Positions 8,643 through 17,904 are shown, numbered from the stretch's first letter. The stretch is DNA of 64,000 nt from Promethearchaeota archaeon (GCA_019058445.1 JAHPZA010000004.1:416184-480183); one strand, 5' to 3'. A program made the numbers and translations. The notes: a model not told the origin generated them from the sequence alone.

Positions 8643-10028
8643 CTAACGAATTTCCCAATTCCCGGGATTCATAATCCCGTTAGGATCTACGACGTTGCGG
8701 ATAGCATTAAATAACTTTTTATAGTTCGGATCCATCTTCTCGAGAATTAACTTTTGACCGGTTAATTCTGATTTCCAGATTATTCCTCCTAAATCTAATA
8801 CCAATTTATTTGTCTCATGAAGAGCATTTCTAGCATTTTCTATATCTGCTGGGTCAGCTCTATTAAATGAAAAAGAAGCAGCAAACATTACATTATGTCC
8901 TTTTCCAATTACTCTACAAACTTGTGTGGGGGAAATTCCGTATTTTAATGAAATGTCACGCGCTTTTTCAATCGCCTCTGGAATTTTTCCAAGTGGCATA
9001 AAAGAGCCAACATATTCGAAACCGCCACCTTTTCTATAATCTGCTGCTGTTGAAATAAACATAGGCTTTTCTAAAAAGAATTTATTCAGTTCTTCTGGTA
9101 TTTTCATGTAGCTACCCTTCGTTTTACGATATAAGCGCTTTAATTTTTTTGTTTTGGAATCGATTTCTTCTTGCGTGTTTCCAGTTATGAATGTCATTAA
9201 GAATACATTACCCTTCATGAAGGCGGGTTTATCTTGTACGAAGAAAGTGATATCTTCGGCTAAATCTATCTGAGTAATTTTTGATATAGCAACCGGAATC
9301 ATCTTAGGATTCCCAAATACGCCAACAGCAAGATCTCTTAATTTGTCTTTCGGATATAGTTTAATAGAAAGTCTAGTCGCAATTCCCAAAGTGCCAAAAG
9401 AACTTATAAATAATCCGATAAGATCGGGGATAGGACCTCTGGTAAACCAATAATCGGATATACAACAAGAACCAAGCTTACAAATCTCACCGTTTGGCAA
9501 AACTATTTCTAATCCATTAATCATCTCCCCATGGTTCCCATACTTTTGGGATAAAAAGCCCGATCCATGAATTAACGCATTTCCAGTCACCGTTGCTGAA
9601 GGAGGAGCATCCGGGATTGAGACTTCTAAATCGGGATGATGTTTTTCAAGGTAAGCGGTGAGGATTCCCGTTGTTACTCCTGCTTCAATAAGAGCATATC
9701 GGCTTGTTTTGTTTATTTCAATGATTTGATCCATTCTTTTCATATCGACCACAATCCCCCCTTTAATAGGGATAGTCAATCCACTTAATGTCATCCCCGC
9801 ACCCATTGGAACCAAAGAAATTTTTTCTTTATTAGCTAATCGCACGATCTTTTGGACTTCCTCAACTGTTCTAGGCATAATCACATAATCCACAGGACGA
9901 GGAATTGAGGCTCCAGAATCCTGGGAATAAATAAAAAGATCTTCTGCTTTATTAGACGCAAAATCTTGACCAACGATGTCTTCTAACTTTCTCAAGATCG
10001 CTTCTTTATTCGTTATGGATAACTCCAA
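8643..10028 (-). CDS. GlcD-like FAD-dependent 2-hydroxyacid dehydrogenase, copy 3
   Basis: 461 residues. It has PMGAGMTLSG where the other copies have PMGGG, then GSGFLSQKYGNHG, a YRKGGGFEYVGSFMPL block and the DPNGIMNPGNW tail. The start appears to be TTG: the same position in copy 4 is ATG and the upstream GAGCTGAT Shine-Dalgarno-like sequence has the same spacing. The upstream region resembles that of copy 4 more than those of copies 1 and 2. This supports two rounds of duplication, an ancestral pair and then duplication of the pair. The flavin domain appears intact, so the protein should be functional; its substrate and electron acceptor are not known. Confidence 0.85.
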   Translation of the reverse strand: MELSITNKEAILRKLEDIVGQDFASNKAEDLFIYSQDSGASIPRPVDYVIMPRTVEEVQKIVRLANKEKISLVPMGAGMTLSGLTIPIKGGIVVDMKRMDQIIEINKTSRYALIEAGVTTGILTAYLEKHHPDLEVSIPDAPPSATVTGNALIHGSGFLSQKYGNHGEMINGLEIVLPNGEICKLGSCCISDYWFTRGPIPDLIGLFISSFGTLGIATRLSIKLYPKDKLRDLAVGVFGNPKMIPVAISKITQIDLAEDITFFVQDKPAFMKGNVFLMTFITGNTQEEIDSKTKKLKRLYRKTKGSYMKIPEELNKFFLEKPMFISTAADYRKGGGFEYVGSFMPLGKIPEAIEKARDISLKYGISPTQVCRVIGKGHNVMFAASFSFNRADPADIENARNALHETNKLVLDLGGIIWKSELTGQKLILEKMDPNYKKLFNAIRNVVDPNGIMNPGNWEIR

Positions 10029-10139
10029 ATTTTAAATCAGCTCTTAAAAAAATACTAAAATTTTCCCTTAGTGTTTCATATTTGGATTAATAATTACTTA
10101 AACTTCTTCGTTTTAATACTTTTTTCACATTTAAGTCAA

Positions 10140-11525
10140 TTATCCTATTTCCCAATTGCCCGGATTCATTATTCCATTCGGATCCAAAGAACTTCTTATG
10201 CTTTTAAAGAGTTTTTTATATTTGTCGTCCAATTTATCTAGTATTAGTTTTTGAGCATTTAATTCTGCTTTCCAGGGAATGCCCCCCATGTCTAAAACAG
10301 CCTTATTTGTGTCTTCTAAAGCATTTCTCGCATTTTGTATGTCCTTAGGATCTGCCCTGTTAAAAGCATAAGATATAAAAAATAGGATGTTATGCCCTTT
10401 TCCAATAACTCTGCACCCCATGGTAGGAATAATACCATGCTTAGAAGATATTAAAGATCCTTTGGTTAAAGCTTCAGGTATCTTTTTCAGCGGCAACATT
10501 GCTCCTACGTATTCAAAACCACCTCCCTTTCGAAAGTCCGCCGTGGTTGAGTAGAAAATGGGTTTCTCTAAGAAAAAGTCTTTCATTCGTGGTGGTAATT
10601 TCATTTGGCGCCCTTTTACGCCCTGGTAAATCTTTTTTAACGCTTCATTTTTCCTGTTTAACTCTTCTTCAGTATTTCCATTTATGAATACAAGTGCGAA
10701 AATGTGACCTTTCATCCAGTTTGGCTTATCTTGGATGGCCAATAGAATGTCTTCTACTAACTCAGAGTGGGTGAGGTTTAGCACAAGGTCTGGAATTGCG
10801 TTTATATCATCAAAAACGCCCACAACTAGATCTCTCAATTTTGGTTTCGGATATAATTTTATGGACAATTTAGTGGCTATTCCTAGGGTACCAAAAGAAC
10901 TTACGAATAAGCCAATTAAGTCTGGTATGGGGCCTCTCGTAAACCAAAAATCAGAAACCGCACACGACCCTAATCTAGCTAATTCTCCATTTGGCAACAC
11001 GACTTCCAAGCCATTAATCGTGTCTCCATGATCTCCGTATTTTTGCGAAAGAAATCCCGACCCATGAATCAAGACGTTTCCCGCGATGGTAATTGATGGG
11101 GGCGCGTCGGGAATAGAGGCTTGTAAGTTAGGAAACTTACGTTGAAGGTAGGATTTCAACTTACCCGAAGTGACCCCCGCTTCGATAAGAGCATATCGAC
11201 TCATCTCGTTTATTTTAATGATTCGATCCATTCTTTTCATATCGACGACAATGCCCCCTTTAACTGGGATGGTTAGTCCGCTTAATGTCATCCCCCCACC
11301 CATAGGTACTATGGGGATTTTTTCTTCATTAGCTAAGCGCACGATGCTTTGGACTTGTTCTACCGTTCGAGGCATAATCACATAATCCAAAGGACGAGGA
11401 AGTGAGGTTCCAGAATCTTGGGAATAAATAAAAAGATCTTCTGGTTTATTAGATACAAAATCTTGACCAACAATATTTTCTAACTTGGTCAAAATTACTT
11501 CCTTTTTGGTCATAGACAACTCCAT
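10140..11525 (-). CDS. GlcD-like FAD-dependent 2-hydroxyacid dehydrogenase, copy 4
   Basis: 461 residues, the most upstream copy in the array. The N-terminus is nearly identical to that of copy 3. PMGGGMTLSG, GSGFLSQKYGDHG and FRKGGGFEYVGAMLPL are intact and the tail is DPNGIMNPGNW. The start ATG is preceded by GGAGCTGAT. A TTTTAATACTTTTTTCA element occurs in the gap after copy 3 and again in the 5' region of copy 4. On the minus strand this reads as an A-rich BRE followed by a TATA-like stretch. Base use is slightly richer in G and C than in the other copies. The function is as for copy 1, with substrate specificity unassigned. Confidence 0.85.
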   Translation of the reverse strand: MELSMTKKEVILTKLENIVGQDFVSNKPEDLFIYSQDSGTSLPRPLDYVIMPRTVEQVQSIVRLANEEKIPIVPMGGGMTLSGLTIPVKGGIVVDMKRMDRIIKINEMSRYALIEAGVTSGKLKSYLQRKFPNLQASIPDAPPSITIAGNVLIHGSGFLSQKYGDHGDTINGLEVVLPNGELARLGSCAVSDFWFTRGPIPDLIGLFVSSFGTLGIATKLSIKLYPKPKLRDLVVGVFDDINAIPDLVLNLTHSELVEDILLAIQDKPNWMKGHIFALVFINGNTEEELNRKNEALKKIYQGVKGRQMKLPPRMKDFFLEKPIFYSTTADFRKGGGFEYVGAMLPLKKIPEALTKGSLISSKHGIIPTMGCRVIGKGHNILFFISYAFNRADPKDIQNARNALEDTNKAVLDMGGIPWKAELNAQKLILDKLDDKYKKLFKSIRSSLDPNGIMNPGNWEIG

Positions 11526-11757
11526 AATCCAAATCAGCTCCTAATTAGTAACTAAAGGTGGTTGTTAAATGTCTTATAGTTGGATAATATAATATTTTCA
11601 TTTCCTTATTTTAATACTTTTTTCAAGTTTAAAGAAGAATCTACAAAAAAATTATGTATCTTGATTTAAGAAGAATATGATATATACTATATGTATTTTA
11701 AGACTTACATCTAAAATGCTTGAATTTTAAATTTAAAAAAAAATTGAGAGGGTAATA

Positions 11758-12291
11758 TTACCAGGTTATATCAAATATAGCTTTATTTTGATCAATCATT
11801 TCAACTTTTCCGGTTTTAATACCCAACATTTCTAATATCCCTAAGTAAACACCTTTATATAACAGAGGATCATAACCGGGTGCTGGTGCCTCAATAACAA
11901 CATGACGATCCTCAGCAGTAAGAATTTTTCTGGGAATTACTGGAACACCCCCATCATCTTGATGATCCACGAGAAAATTCTCTGTTTCAAATAAAATCGC
12001 ATCCAACGGAGTCTTGATTTTATCAGGTGGTAAGCCAACAGTTCTATTCACTAGTGGATAAACATTCCTTCCCATGGTAACTATTGCTTTTCTACCTGTA
12101 GGTGAAGCATTAGCATAAGCTTTTAAAGCAAAATCAATTAATTCAGCACTATAATATTCTTCGGGTTCAAGTTCTTCGAAATGTTTTCCAGTTTTTGCAT
12201 AAATAGCCTCATCTGCTTTTTTTTTCTGTTCTTTATAAAGTGTCATTAATCTACCGATGAAAGTAATAAATTTACCTTTTACTTTAGCCAT
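11758..12291 (-). CDS. Conserved hypothetical protein, possible small sensor domain
   Basis: About 177 residues, soluble, without cysteine clusters. Two ATGs lie 6 nt apart; the second is chosen because GGGGAT sits 6 nt before it. The N-terminus is helical and Lys-rich (about 1-40) and includes FEELEPEEYYSAELIDFALK. The C-terminal half (about 120-177) ends in strands with GVYLGILEMLGIKTGKV and a terminal FDITW. This layout recalls small HNOB/V4R-type ligand-binding domains, whose last strand ends in a similar Phe-x-Ile-x-Trp. That resemblance is only by eye and is weak. The gene follows the GlcD array in the same orientation but is separated by 230 bp, so a shared role is not shown. Confidence 0.6.
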   Translation of the reverse strand: MAKVKGKFITFIGRLMTLYKEQKKKADEAIYAKTGKHFEELEPEEYYSAELIDFALKAYANASPTGRKAIVTMGRNVYPLVNRTVGLPPDKIKTPLDAILFETENFLVDHQDDGGVPVIPRKILTAEDRHVVIEAPAPGYDPLLYKGVYLGILEMLGIKTGKVEMIDQNKAIFDITW

Positions 12292-12363
12292 ATACATATC
12301 CCCTTATTAAATGTAAGTAACTTATTAATTTTCTTTGATTATTTAAATTTTCTTTGAATATAA

Positions 12364-12450
12364 TTTTTCGAACGGATGTATGTCACATTTTTGTAATTTC
12401 CAAATCTTAAGAGAACATCCTAAATATCATCTAATATCTCTAACTACTTA
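12364..12450. repeat. Diverged direct repeat, copy A
   Basis: This roughly 87-bp stretch is, by eye, about three quarters identical to 13381-13468. Both contain ATGTATGTCACAT followed by an equivalent AT-rich tail. The two copies flank the ICMT-like gene in the same orientation. Read on the minus strand it encodes a degraded peptide (KIWKLQKCDIHPFEK) that parallels NIWEFQGCDIHVLEK in the other copy, so it looks like decayed coding DNA. Confidence 0.55.
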
Positions 12451-12490
12451 GAAAATATGAAATCTTAGATTAATCATTAAATATGAAGTA

Positions 12491-12545
12491 GTTTTTTTAA
12501 AGAGAAATAAAGCGCCAATTTTATCTGAAGGTTCATTGTGGACTT
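12491..12545 (-). pseudogene. Relic of the DUF1998-helicase C-terminal tail, copy A
   Basis: On the minus strand this encodes NEPSDKIGALFLFKK, which matches the last residues of the intact helicase at 15070-17391 (NEPLDKQGALFLLRK). It has no start and runs out of homology within about 20 codons. Together with 13315-13443 it shows that pieces of the helicase tail have been copied and have decayed in this region. The rest of the gap from 12292 to 12627 shows no gene. Confidence 0.45.
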
Positions 12546-12590
12546 TAACATAGTGATGTAAGATTTTTTACAATTTTGTTAATAAGGCCA

Positions 12591-12606
12591 TATATTTATA
12601 AATTAA
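12591..12606 (+). promoter_or_regulatory. TATA-like element of the ICMT-like gene
   Basis: TATATTTATAAATTAA lies about 24-30 nt before the TTG start at 12628, so the transcript would begin at or just before the start codon. This fits a leaderless message, and no Shine-Dalgarno site is visible. Confidence 0.35.
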
Positions 12607-12627
12607 TATGATTTAATCCATTATACC

Positions 12628-13281
12628 TTGTTGAGTATCGCTATATTACTATTCACTATTTTTGGTATATGGACAATCAAATTTATTCTCCCTCCAATCA
12701 TTAAGCGAATTCGAGGAAATAATTTACCTAAGGGATGCATTATAATAGATAGAGATATTCCAATAAACAAAAAGCAAAGACCGGGAAATAGATTGTCGCA
12801 GATAGCTGTTGGATTCGGGATATTTTATTCATATGTTATTCTATTTGACTATGCAATTCGCTTAACAATATTAGGTTTTGGCGAGCATAATTTATTTTTC
12901 ATAATGGAACTTCCTGTTGCGGTGAATTGGATAGGTATTATTGGAATGTGGCTCCTAGGCGTTTGGGTATCATTAACTTTTACTTATAATGTTAATTATA
13001 CTTCCTGTACAAACAAAATGAAAGTAGAAAAATATGTATTAACTACAGGAGGACCATATAAATATGTCCGACATCCGGCATATATTGCGGGAATATTTGA
13101 GAATTTGTTTATATTTCTGGCAACCGGTATATGGGGAATATTATTTGGCTTAATTGGTTTTTTAGCACTCCCTTACCAAGCAAAAGAGGAGGAAAAGATG
13201 CTGAGCGAAATATATGGTGAGATATATACTAATTACATGTCTAAAACGGGACGATTCTTTCCGATATTTAAAAGAAAATAA
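12628..13281 (+). CDS. Isoprenylcysteine methyltransferase (ICMT/PEMT)-like membrane protein
   Basis: 217 residues with about five membrane helices. The C-terminal half carries the hallmark of the ICMT/phospholipid methyltransferase superfamily: GGPYKYVRHPAYIAG, then after a helix pair a Glu-rich turn (KEEEKMLSEIYGE), a Tyr-x2-Tyr (YTNY) and a TGRFFP end. These bind S-adenosylmethionine at the membrane surface and methylate prenylated cysteine, phosphatidylethanolamine or small isoprenoids. The start is TTG with a second TTG right after it, close behind a TATA element. Neighbours do not reveal the substrate. The gene sits between two decayed repeat copies, suggesting a rearranged locus. Confidence 0.75.
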   Translation: MLSIAILLFTIFGIWTIKFILPPIIKRIRGNNLPKGCIIIDRDIPINKKQRPGNRLSQIAVGFGIFYSYVILFDYAIRLTILGFGEHNLFFIMELPVAVNWIGIIGMWLLGVWVSLTFTYNVNYTSCTNKMKVEKYVLTTGGPYKYVRHPAYIAGIFENLFIFLATGIWGILFGLIGFLALPYQAKEEEKMLSEIYGEIYTNYMSKTGRFFPIFKRK

Positions 13282-13314
13282 TAAAGTTTTATATAATTAA
13301 TTAGAAGAAAAAAT

Positions 13315-13443
13315 TTAATCTTTAATATTAAGAAGCTTCTTTATTAAGAGCAAAGCTCCCTTTTTGTCAAGTGGTTCACATTTTTCTAACACATGTATGT
13401 CACATCCTTGAAATTCCCAAATATTAGGAGGATATCCTATATA
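13315..13443 (-). pseudogene. Relic of the DUF1998-helicase C-terminal tail, copy B
   Basis: An open stretch of 42 codons without a normal start ends in EPLDKKGALLLIKKLLNIKD and a stop. It is clearly related to the EPLDKQGALFLLRKILDL end of the helicase at 15070. The upstream half (NIWEFQGCDIHVLEKC) is shared with repeat copy A but is not in the helicase. It is probably a remnant of a second helicase-like gene or a recombination scar. Confidence 0.5.
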
Positions 13444-13468
13444 TTATCTAAACCCTCTAAATTCTTTA
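13381..13468. repeat. Diverged direct repeat, copy B
   Basis: This is the partner of 12364-12450, about 1 kb away in the same orientation. It overlaps the helicase-tail relic on the minus strand and ends just before the stop codon of the next membrane gene. Confidence 0.55.
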
Positions 13469-13474
13469 ATGTAA

Positions 13475-14245
13475 TTAAGAGTTATTTGAAGAACAAAACA
13501 AGATATCATGTTTAATTTTCTCAACTTTATTATAATTTTTAAAGACAAAACCTACAAAGATAAAAATAAATATAAAAACTAGAATTAAATCAATTATAAA
13601 TAAAATCGAACAAATATAAACGATTATTATAAACACAGGATAAACCTTAGCCAATAAAATATTGGCTAAACCAACTATTAGAATTAATGGTACTAAAAAA
13701 ACAAGAATTCCCGTTATATTTTCTATTTTTCTAATCTTCGATGAAAATATATTATATGGAGTAAGATCACCAGTAAATTTGCGAGACTTTGTTTCATTTA
13801 GCTTAAGAAATTCATTAGTCCAAACATTATTTTTCACGTAAATAATCGATTCAAACTTAAAAAATTCTAATTTAATATATTTTCTACTAGTTTTGGAGAA
13901 TCTTTCATAAAGACAAAAAATACTAATTAGGGATATAAACAATAAAAAAGAAATCCACCAGATAATTTGGATTATCATTAATAAAATAACAAGAAGAATC
14001 AATAAACCCCATAAATACAGACAAGGACTTATAGATGGTCTCCCTTTCAATTTGGAATGTCTTAAACAAGCCCACGCTTTAAAGTGTCTTTTATGATTTT
14101 TATCATACACATCAATTTTACTCTTAACCTCCTCACTACCACATATAGGACAGACTTTCGGAGGAATCAAATCAATTTCTTTATGCGATTCATCTTTAAA
14201 ATCATTTGTAATGAATAAAACATTAAATCCTGATATATCATCCAT
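13475..14245 (-). CDS. Zinc-ribbon membrane protein of unknown function
   Basis: 256 residues. A short N-terminus leads to half of a zinc ribbon (CPICGSEEVKSKIDVYD) with a later Cys-x2-His (CLRHSK), together a plausible Zn site on the cytoplasmic face. It is followed by two close hydrophobic helices (about 80-115), a basic soluble middle section and two more helices near the C-terminus (about 178-240). I do not recognise the family. It is followed by 14295-14648 upstream in the same orientation, another membrane protein with a zinc ribbon; the 49-bp gap suggests a shared transcript. The function is unknown. Confidence 0.65.
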   Translation of the reverse strand: MDDISGFNVLFITNDFKDESHKEIDLIPPKVCPICGSEEVKSKIDVYDKNHKRHFKAWACLRHSKLKGRPSISPCLYLWGLLILLVILLMIIQIIWWISFLLFISLISIFCLYERFSKTSRKYIKLEFFKFESIIYVKNNVWTNEFLKLNETKSRKFTGDLTPYNIFSSKIRKIENITGILVFLVPLILIVGLANILLAKVYPVFIIIVYICSILFIIDLILVFIFIFIFVGFVFKNYNKVEKIKHDILFCSSNNS

Positions 14246-14294
14246 AAATATTCCTTTATTTATATTTAAAGTTCCGATTTCAGCTGAATTTTAT

Positions 14295-14648
14295 TTAAAA
14301 GTCTAATTTTAATAAAAATTCAATAAAATTTAAATCAGTATTACAATTTGGACATGTTTCAGCTTTTTTCATTTCACTAATATCAGCTCCGCATTTATAA
14401 CAGTAATTTTGATATGCCCTAAGATGGTTTATATTGCTTTTTACATTATTTATTGCTGAATTAAAATATATAAATAAGACATAAGTGGCTCCTACTGGAA
14501 CTATACTAAATCCTAAAATAAGCCATATCCCACCACATTCAAAAAGTTCTGGTGAGGAGATGAATAGTATTACAGATAACCCACTTAAACTAATATAAGC
14601 AGATATAATTTCAATTAAGCCTATGATTTTTATAGTTTTTAATTTCAT
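14295..14648 (-). CDS. Small two-helix membrane protein with C-terminal zinc ribbon
   Basis: 117 residues. Two hydrophobic helices (about 8-32 and 40-65) are followed by a cytoplasmic tail with two CxxC knuckles: CYKCGADI and CPNCNTDL. The architecture is typical of many archaeal small membrane proteins of unknown role. It is probably co-transcribed with the zinc-ribbon membrane protein that follows it. The start ATG is the first in frame; a short AT-rich leader precedes it. Confidence 0.65.
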   Translation of the reverse strand: MKLKTIKIIGLIEIISAYISLSGLSVILFISSPELFECGGIWLILGFSIVPVGATYVLFIYFNSAINNVKSNINHLRAYQNYCYKCGADISEMKKAETCPNCNTDLNFIEFLLKLDF

Positions 14649-14753
14649 ATTATTTACAACTTTTCTTAGAATTTCATTTTAAATAAAAAATCTTTAAATT
14701 AATTTAAGTATAAAATGAAATTGTTTAATAAAATTCCTATCAATCATTCTTAA

Positions 14754-15014
14754 TTAACAACTCTTCAAGAGGATTTAATTCAACCTTTCCCTTTTTCTGT
14801 TAATATTGAAGGTATAAATTTATCTACTAAGAAAATTGCTTTGATAAATTTCAGTTTTTTATATAAATTGTTAAATTTGGATATTCAAACAAAAAACACA
14901 TTAGCTAAAATAATTTTGTTTAATAGCTTAGAAGATGTTGAAAAATTAAAAAGTCTAATAAATAAATTAGACCGTAATCCTCGACTAAAAATCTATAGTA
15001 TTAATGAATTCTAA
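14754..15014 (+). pseudogene. Small open frame without a normal start, possible relic or ATT-start gene
   Basis: About 86 codons with protein-like composition, for example LINFSFLYKLLNLDIQ and LEDVEKLKSLINKLDR. There is no ATG, GTG or TTG at its beginning. An ATG at 14715 is in frame but separated by one stop (14751). A GAGG at 14769 lies 5 nt before an in-frame ATT at 14778, so translation from ATT is conceivable although the spacing is short. I do not recognise the protein. The alternative is a gene disabled by one nonsense change. The rest of the gap 14649-15069 has nothing visible. Confidence 0.35.
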
Positions 15015-15069
15015 ACCTATCTTCAAAAAACCGTATTAGACAAATAGACGAGAAATTATAAATAATACT

Positions 15070-17391
15070 TTAGAGGTCTAAAATCTTTCTAAGTAAAAAC
15101 AAAGCACCTTGCTTGTCTAAAGGTTCATTATTATTTCCGCATTTGGGGCTCATTATGCAACATGGACAACCGTTTGGCTCATCACAGCTACAAGAATCAA
15201 TTAATATGTGTGTCAGGACCAATAAATCTGTCAGACTATTGTAGAGCGATTCAGCGATCCCTATACCACCTCTGTATGCGTCATAAATATAGATAATTGG
15301 TTGCTGTTTAACTGGATCGAAATCTATGGAAAGCCCGCCAAGGTCCCATCTGGAAATTTGGGCTAACGCCGGCGCCATTGCTATCATGGCATGTTCAATC
15401 GCATGCACCGTCCCGCCAAGATCATGCCCTTCCATTTCTAGTTCTTTTTGAAATTCATAAGGAATTAAAAACCAAAGTGCTTGAGATTCAAATTCGATAA
15501 TAGGAATATCGTCTAAGGGAAATCTTGAACGAATTTCTTGAGTTAAAGTATCAATAACCTTGTAAGAATAATATTCATGTTCGACCTTCACATTTCCAAA
15601 ATGAGCTTTTATTTGATTTTTTGGTCCAGTTTCTTTTTCTAAAAGTATTTCTAAAGGAGTAATATCGGTATGTTTTAATGATTGTGTGTAAAAGTCAATG
15701 TTTGCTCTCGTAATGTATACTTTTCTCGCTTCAAAATCAAGTTCTTCTACAATATATGTCTCAGCCTCATAAAGATACACTGCCCCATGATGTAAGTCTC
15801 TAAAAACATAACTCTCATCTTCCACAGTTAAGTATTCTTCTTTAGTAGGAGTTCTTAAAATAATCTTATAACTTCGATCAGAGAGATTATTCAATCCATA
15901 TTTCTCATTTGGGAAAAAGTCACCTTTCCAATAATACTTATCACCCCGTTTCATAAGTAGTGATTCAGAAACTAATTCTTCAAGAGATTCTATAAAAATG
16001 GCTTTATCAGGCTTGCCGAATTTATAATAATCATTACTTTTTAGAGGAATTTCTTTCGCAGCACAACACAAATGATTTTTTAAAATATATTTATTATTTA
16101 AAGTAATCAAGACCTCTTCCTTGATTGGTCCAAATAAAATCTCTGGATTATGAATATAAAATAAATCTAGGGGATTTGGCATAGGAACTAAAGTAGATAA
16201 TGATAGTTCTTCCCCTCTACCAGAACGACCAATTTGCTGCCGAAAACTTGAAATGGTGCCCGGAAATCCAGAACTAATAGTGGCTTCCAATGAGCCAATA
16301 TCTATTCCTAATTCTAATGCATTTGTAGAACTGATCCCTAATATTTCTTTGCGTTTAAATCGCTGTTCAATTTCTCTTCTTTTATTTTTACTAATGCCTG
16401 CTCTATAACTAAAGATTTTGTCCCTTAGATTGGGTAACGCTTCTCTTGTCCAAATTGCTTGAAGTTCAGCCATTTTTCGTGATAATGTAAAGGTTAAGGT
16501 TTGAATTCCATTGTTGTATTTTAAATGACTTAAAAATAAATTTTTCGTTTCTTGATGAGCAGAACGGTATTTTCCAGTAATTTTATCATAAGGCAAATCC
16601 CACATAATAACTTTTTTTTTTCCCGAAGGTGAGTCATCCTTATCTATAACAACAAACTCTTCTCCCACTAACTTTTCAGCAAAATCTTTGGCATTATTAA
16701 TGGTGGCGCTAGATAAAATCCAAATGGGTTTTACATTATATAATTCAAGGATTCTTTTTAGCCGTCTTATCAATAAAGCGAAATTAGAACCAAAAATTCC
16801 CCGATATATATGAATTTCATCTAATACAACATATTTTAAGTTTTTACATATTCGCTGCCATTTCTGTTTAAACCAGGGCAAATAAAAGTGAAGCCCATAA
16901 GGATTAGTAATTATAATGTTAGCACTTGATAGTACTTGCCTTTTTTCATTAGGTTCAATATCGCCGTCATAAATTCCAAGTCTGGATTTTTTGATATTAG
17001 TATCTTCCATTAATTTTGAAAGCACATTAAATTGATCCCTTGCAAGAGCTTTCGTCGGAAAAATATAAATGGCAGTTGATTCTTCATCTTTAAAAATTGA
17101 CTGTAAAACGGGTAAATTGTAGCAGAGAGATTTTCCTGATGCTGTGGAAGTGACTATTACCGTATTATTCCCATTTAATATGCTATTAATAGCTTCAGTC
17201 TGGTGACCCCATAATTCTATCGAATTGTTATCTAACCAACGCTGTAATCTTTTTCTCAATGATTTCTCTAATTCACCATATTTAGCCTTTTTAGCGGGAA
17301 TATTTTGAATGTAAGAGATTTGTCCAGAATAATAATCTTGAGATTTAATATAGGCTAAAAATTCTTCAAAATCAACCATAGATTGTGTCAT
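15070..17391 (-). CDS. MrfA/YprA-type DEAD-box helicase with DUF1998 domain
   Basis: 773 residues, typical length. Helicase motifs appear in order: a motif I variant STASGKS, DEIH (motif II), SSATIN (motif III) and QQIGRSGRGE (motif VI). The C-terminal DUF1998 region has the four-cysteine Zn site CSCDEPNGCPCC with a further Cys in SPKCGNNN. MrfA unwinds DNA 3'-5' and acts in repair of mitomycin-type crosslinks independently of UvrABC in Bacillus; archaeal and fungal (Hrq1) relatives are known. The gene stands alone with AT-rich flanks. Decayed copies of its last ~20 codons lie at 12491-12545 and 13315-13443, so this tail has been duplicated locally. Confidence 0.85.
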   Translation of the reverse strand: MTQSMVDFEEFLAYIKSQDYYSGQISYIQNIPAKKAKYGELEKSLRKRLQRWLDNNSIELWGHQTEAINSILNGNNTVIVTSTASGKSLCYNLPVLQSIFKDEESTAIYIFPTKALARDQFNVLSKLMEDTNIKKSRLGIYDGDIEPNEKRQVLSSANIIITNPYGLHFYLPWFKQKWQRICKNLKYVVLDEIHIYRGIFGSNFALLIRRLKRILELYNVKPIWILSSATINNAKDFAEKLVGEEFVVIDKDDSPSGKKKVIMWDLPYDKITGKYRSAHQETKNLFLSHLKYNNGIQTLTFTLSRKMAELQAIWTREALPNLRDKIFSYRAGISKNKRREIEQRFKRKEILGISSTNALELGIDIGSLEATISSGFPGTISSFRQQIGRSGRGEELSLSTLVPMPNPLDLFYIHNPEILFGPIKEEVLITLNNKYILKNHLCCAAKEIPLKSNDYYKFGKPDKAIFIESLEELVSESLLMKRGDKYYWKGDFFPNEKYGLNNLSDRSYKIILRTPTKEEYLTVEDESYVFRDLHHGAVYLYEAETYIVEELDFEARKVYITRANIDFYTQSLKHTDITPLEILLEKETGPKNQIKAHFGNVKVEHEYYSYKVIDTLTQEIRSRFPLDDIPIIEFESQALWFLIPYEFQKELEMEGHDLGGTVHAIEHAMIAMAPALAQISRWDLGGLSIDFDPVKQQPIIYIYDAYRGGIGIAESLYNSLTDLLVLTHILIDSCSCDEPNGCPCCIMSPKCGNNNEPLDKQGALFLLRKILDL

Positions 17392-17574
17392 TATTTAAAA
17401 TGATTGTGGCTAATTAAAAATTTCAAAAGCTTGTAGATTTAATAATTTTTATTAAGAGTTAAAATTAAATTTCTAAACTCTTTTGTTTTTTAAAAGTATA
17501 AATATATATAGTTCATCTATAATTTATGATATTATAGAAAAGAAATGTATATACACAAATAATAGTGAATTAAA

Positions 17575-17904
17575 ATGGCTGGTGCTGCAAAAACCTGTTT
17601 AATATGTCTAGGGCTGATTCTGATTATAATAGGTCTCATAGCTTTGCGGAATGGAGGCATTATATTACTTATTACTGGCGCAGTATTATTTATCGTGGGG
17701 ATTTGTTCCTCCAGAAAAGCATCAAAAAGTCTTGATAAAACGCCCATTACGAAAACAACTCCTAAATCTGAAACGATCCCGCCTCCACAAGCTAGTCCGC
17801 AAAAAGTTCCAGAACCAAAAGTCGAAACTCCCAGGTATTGTTCGCTTTGTGGTGCTGAAGTTAAAGGAGAGTATTGCCCTGATTGTGGAACAAAGATTGA
17901 ATAA
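17575..17904 (+). CDS. Small two-helix membrane protein with zinc ribbon
   Basis: 109 residues. Two close hydrophobic helices (about 6-20 and 25-45) are followed by a Pro/Lys-rich linker and a C-terminal zinc ribbon: CSLCGAEV and CPDCGTKI. Another frame overlaps it, but only this one has the cysteine pairs and normal composition. A palindromic TGTATATACA (17546-17555) followed by CAAAT lies 20 nt before the ATG. This is similar to the palindrome upstream of the TrmB-type gene at 44.6 kb. The function is unknown; such proteins are common in Asgard genomes, which is recall rather than a check. Confidence 0.65.
   Translation: MAGAAKTCLICLGLILIIIGLIALRNGGIILLITGAVLFIVGICSSRKASKSLDKTPITKTTPKSETIPPPQASPQKVPEPKVETPRYCSLCGAEVKGEYCPDCGTKIE

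Noticed and set aside
7060-10139. Intergenic similarities in the GlcD array read as mobile-element ends
   Set aside because: They are promoter and leader regions copied with the genes; no inverted repeats or transposase are present.
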